A stretch of 64,000 nucleotides of DNA, from NCBI RefSeq assembly GCF_040581485.1, contig NC_090129.1, forward strand, positions 25,612,764 to 25,676,763, written 5' to 3'. The notes beneath the pieces were generated by a model. That model saw only the letters and a list, made by a program, of their open reading frames with translations, made no database searches and had not been told where the DNA came from. The translations under genes and the position numbers were made by a program. Source of the DNA: Linepithema humile. Lineage: Eukaryota > Arthropoda > Insecta > Hymenoptera > Formicidae. Of the stretch, positions 63,488 to 64,000 are shown in pieces; position 1 is the stretch's first letter, and each line of letters begins with the position of its first letter.

Positions 63488-64000
63488 ATGACTGAAATCA
63501 ATATAGACAATCTACGAAATCTTATTACATACTTCACGAAGAATACCTATCGGACCAAGGATGCAGATGTTACAGTAATTATCACAAATATATTTTGTAA
63601 TTATGAATGTAAGTACTAAATTTTTTTTAAATTAATGAAACAAATATTTTTAGTGTCAGGAAATCATGCAAAGATGTATGTTACTGGCAGCCTTTGATTA
63701 TGAATATTCTACAATTGACAATAGTGCAGGTGACCTTTGTTCCCATTATCCTAGCTATCTTGTAATATTAGAACATGAAAAACTTCATAATCCAAAGAAG
63801 TGTGATACAACACCGCCAATGTACGAGAATGTACATTTAAGGAATAAGCTCAAGAAATTGATAACACAGTCAAGATTCGCCAGATGTCGTTCAAGATTCC
63901 CAATTCCAGTAATACTTTACAAGGGTAGACATGTATGCAGATCCGCAACGTTATCCAGTGGTCCAGAAATGTTTGGAAGAGCTGGATTAGATTTCTTACT
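63488..64000 (+). CDS. EDTP: EDTP / MTMR14 (myotubularin-related phosphoinositide phosphatase), N-terminal part, cut by the window end
   Basis: Two exons are visible: 63488-63574 (29 codons, donor ACA|GTAATT) and 63654-64000 (115 codons plus two bases, running off the edge). They join in phase 0 across a 79-bp intron. Seen: LITYFTKNTYRTKDAD, then QEIMQRCMLLA, GDLCSHYPSYLVILEHEK, ARCRSRFPIPVILYKGRHVC and RSATLSSGPEMFGRAG, in the order and spacing of MTMR14 N-termini. Known: the family removes 3-phosphate from PI3P and PI(3,5)P2, limits autophagy and acts in muscle (Drosophila egg-derived tyrosine phosphatase, human MTMR14/Jumpy). The CX5R catalytic motif would lie past the window, so catalytic competence cannot be judged. 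The start codon has A at -3. Confidence 0.88.

Noticed and set aside
63488..63608. EDTP first exon ending at the consensus GTAAGT donor
   Set aside because: It breaks the reading frame with the next exon and would leave only a 44-base intron; the in-frame GTAATT donor restores the family sequence.

Overview
The window is eukaryotic DNA from an insect, most likely a hymenopteran and perhaps an ant. Genes are split by GT-AG introns, intergenic DNA is very AT-rich, part of the window is unusually CpG-rich, and the three recognisable proteins are closest to insect families. The species assignment is inference from gene content and composition, not a database result.

Layout: (1) 1-11.8 kb is an AT-rich gene desert with microsatellites. 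(2) 11.93-19.14 kb, minus strand, holds a complete seven-coding-exon Cys-loop chloride channel subunit (419 aa) of the insect pHCl-2/hodor type (CG11340/CG6927/CG7589 clade). All splice phases join, and a 5' splice acceptor just before the ATG implies an upstream non-coding exon. (3) 19.14-25.6 kb is AT-rich spacer. It includes a 933-bp non-autonomous DNA transposon (21399-22331) with 152-bp terminal inverted repeats flanked by TA, and probably the 3' UTR of the next gene. (4) 25.64-61.78 kb, minus strand, is schizo/loner (siz), the insect IQSEC/BRAG-type Arf-GEF. Nine coding exons give an intact 1053-aa protein with an N-terminal coiled coil, a Tyr/Gln/Gly-rich segment, an IQ motif, Sec7, PH and a C-terminal PDZ ligand. 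Eight exons sit within 3.8 kb; the first lies 32 kb away across one giant CpG-rich intron full of microsatellites. (5) 61.8-63.5 kb is a divergent promoter interval. (6) 63.49 kb to the right edge, plus strand, is the 5' end of EDTP/MTMR14, a myotubularin-family phosphoinositide phosphatase, cut by the window before its catalytic motif.

The genes do not form an operon or one pathway. siz (Arf6 activation at membranes and synapses) and EDTP (PI3P turnover) are both membrane-trafficking regulators and are transcribed divergently, which may be coincidence. I found no convincing new biological system. The more unusual items are the long-TIR transposon, three G7 runs abutting a 5' splice site in the channel gene, the abrupt CpG-rich compositional domain coincident with siz, and possible condensate-forming and PDZ-binding features of the siz protein.
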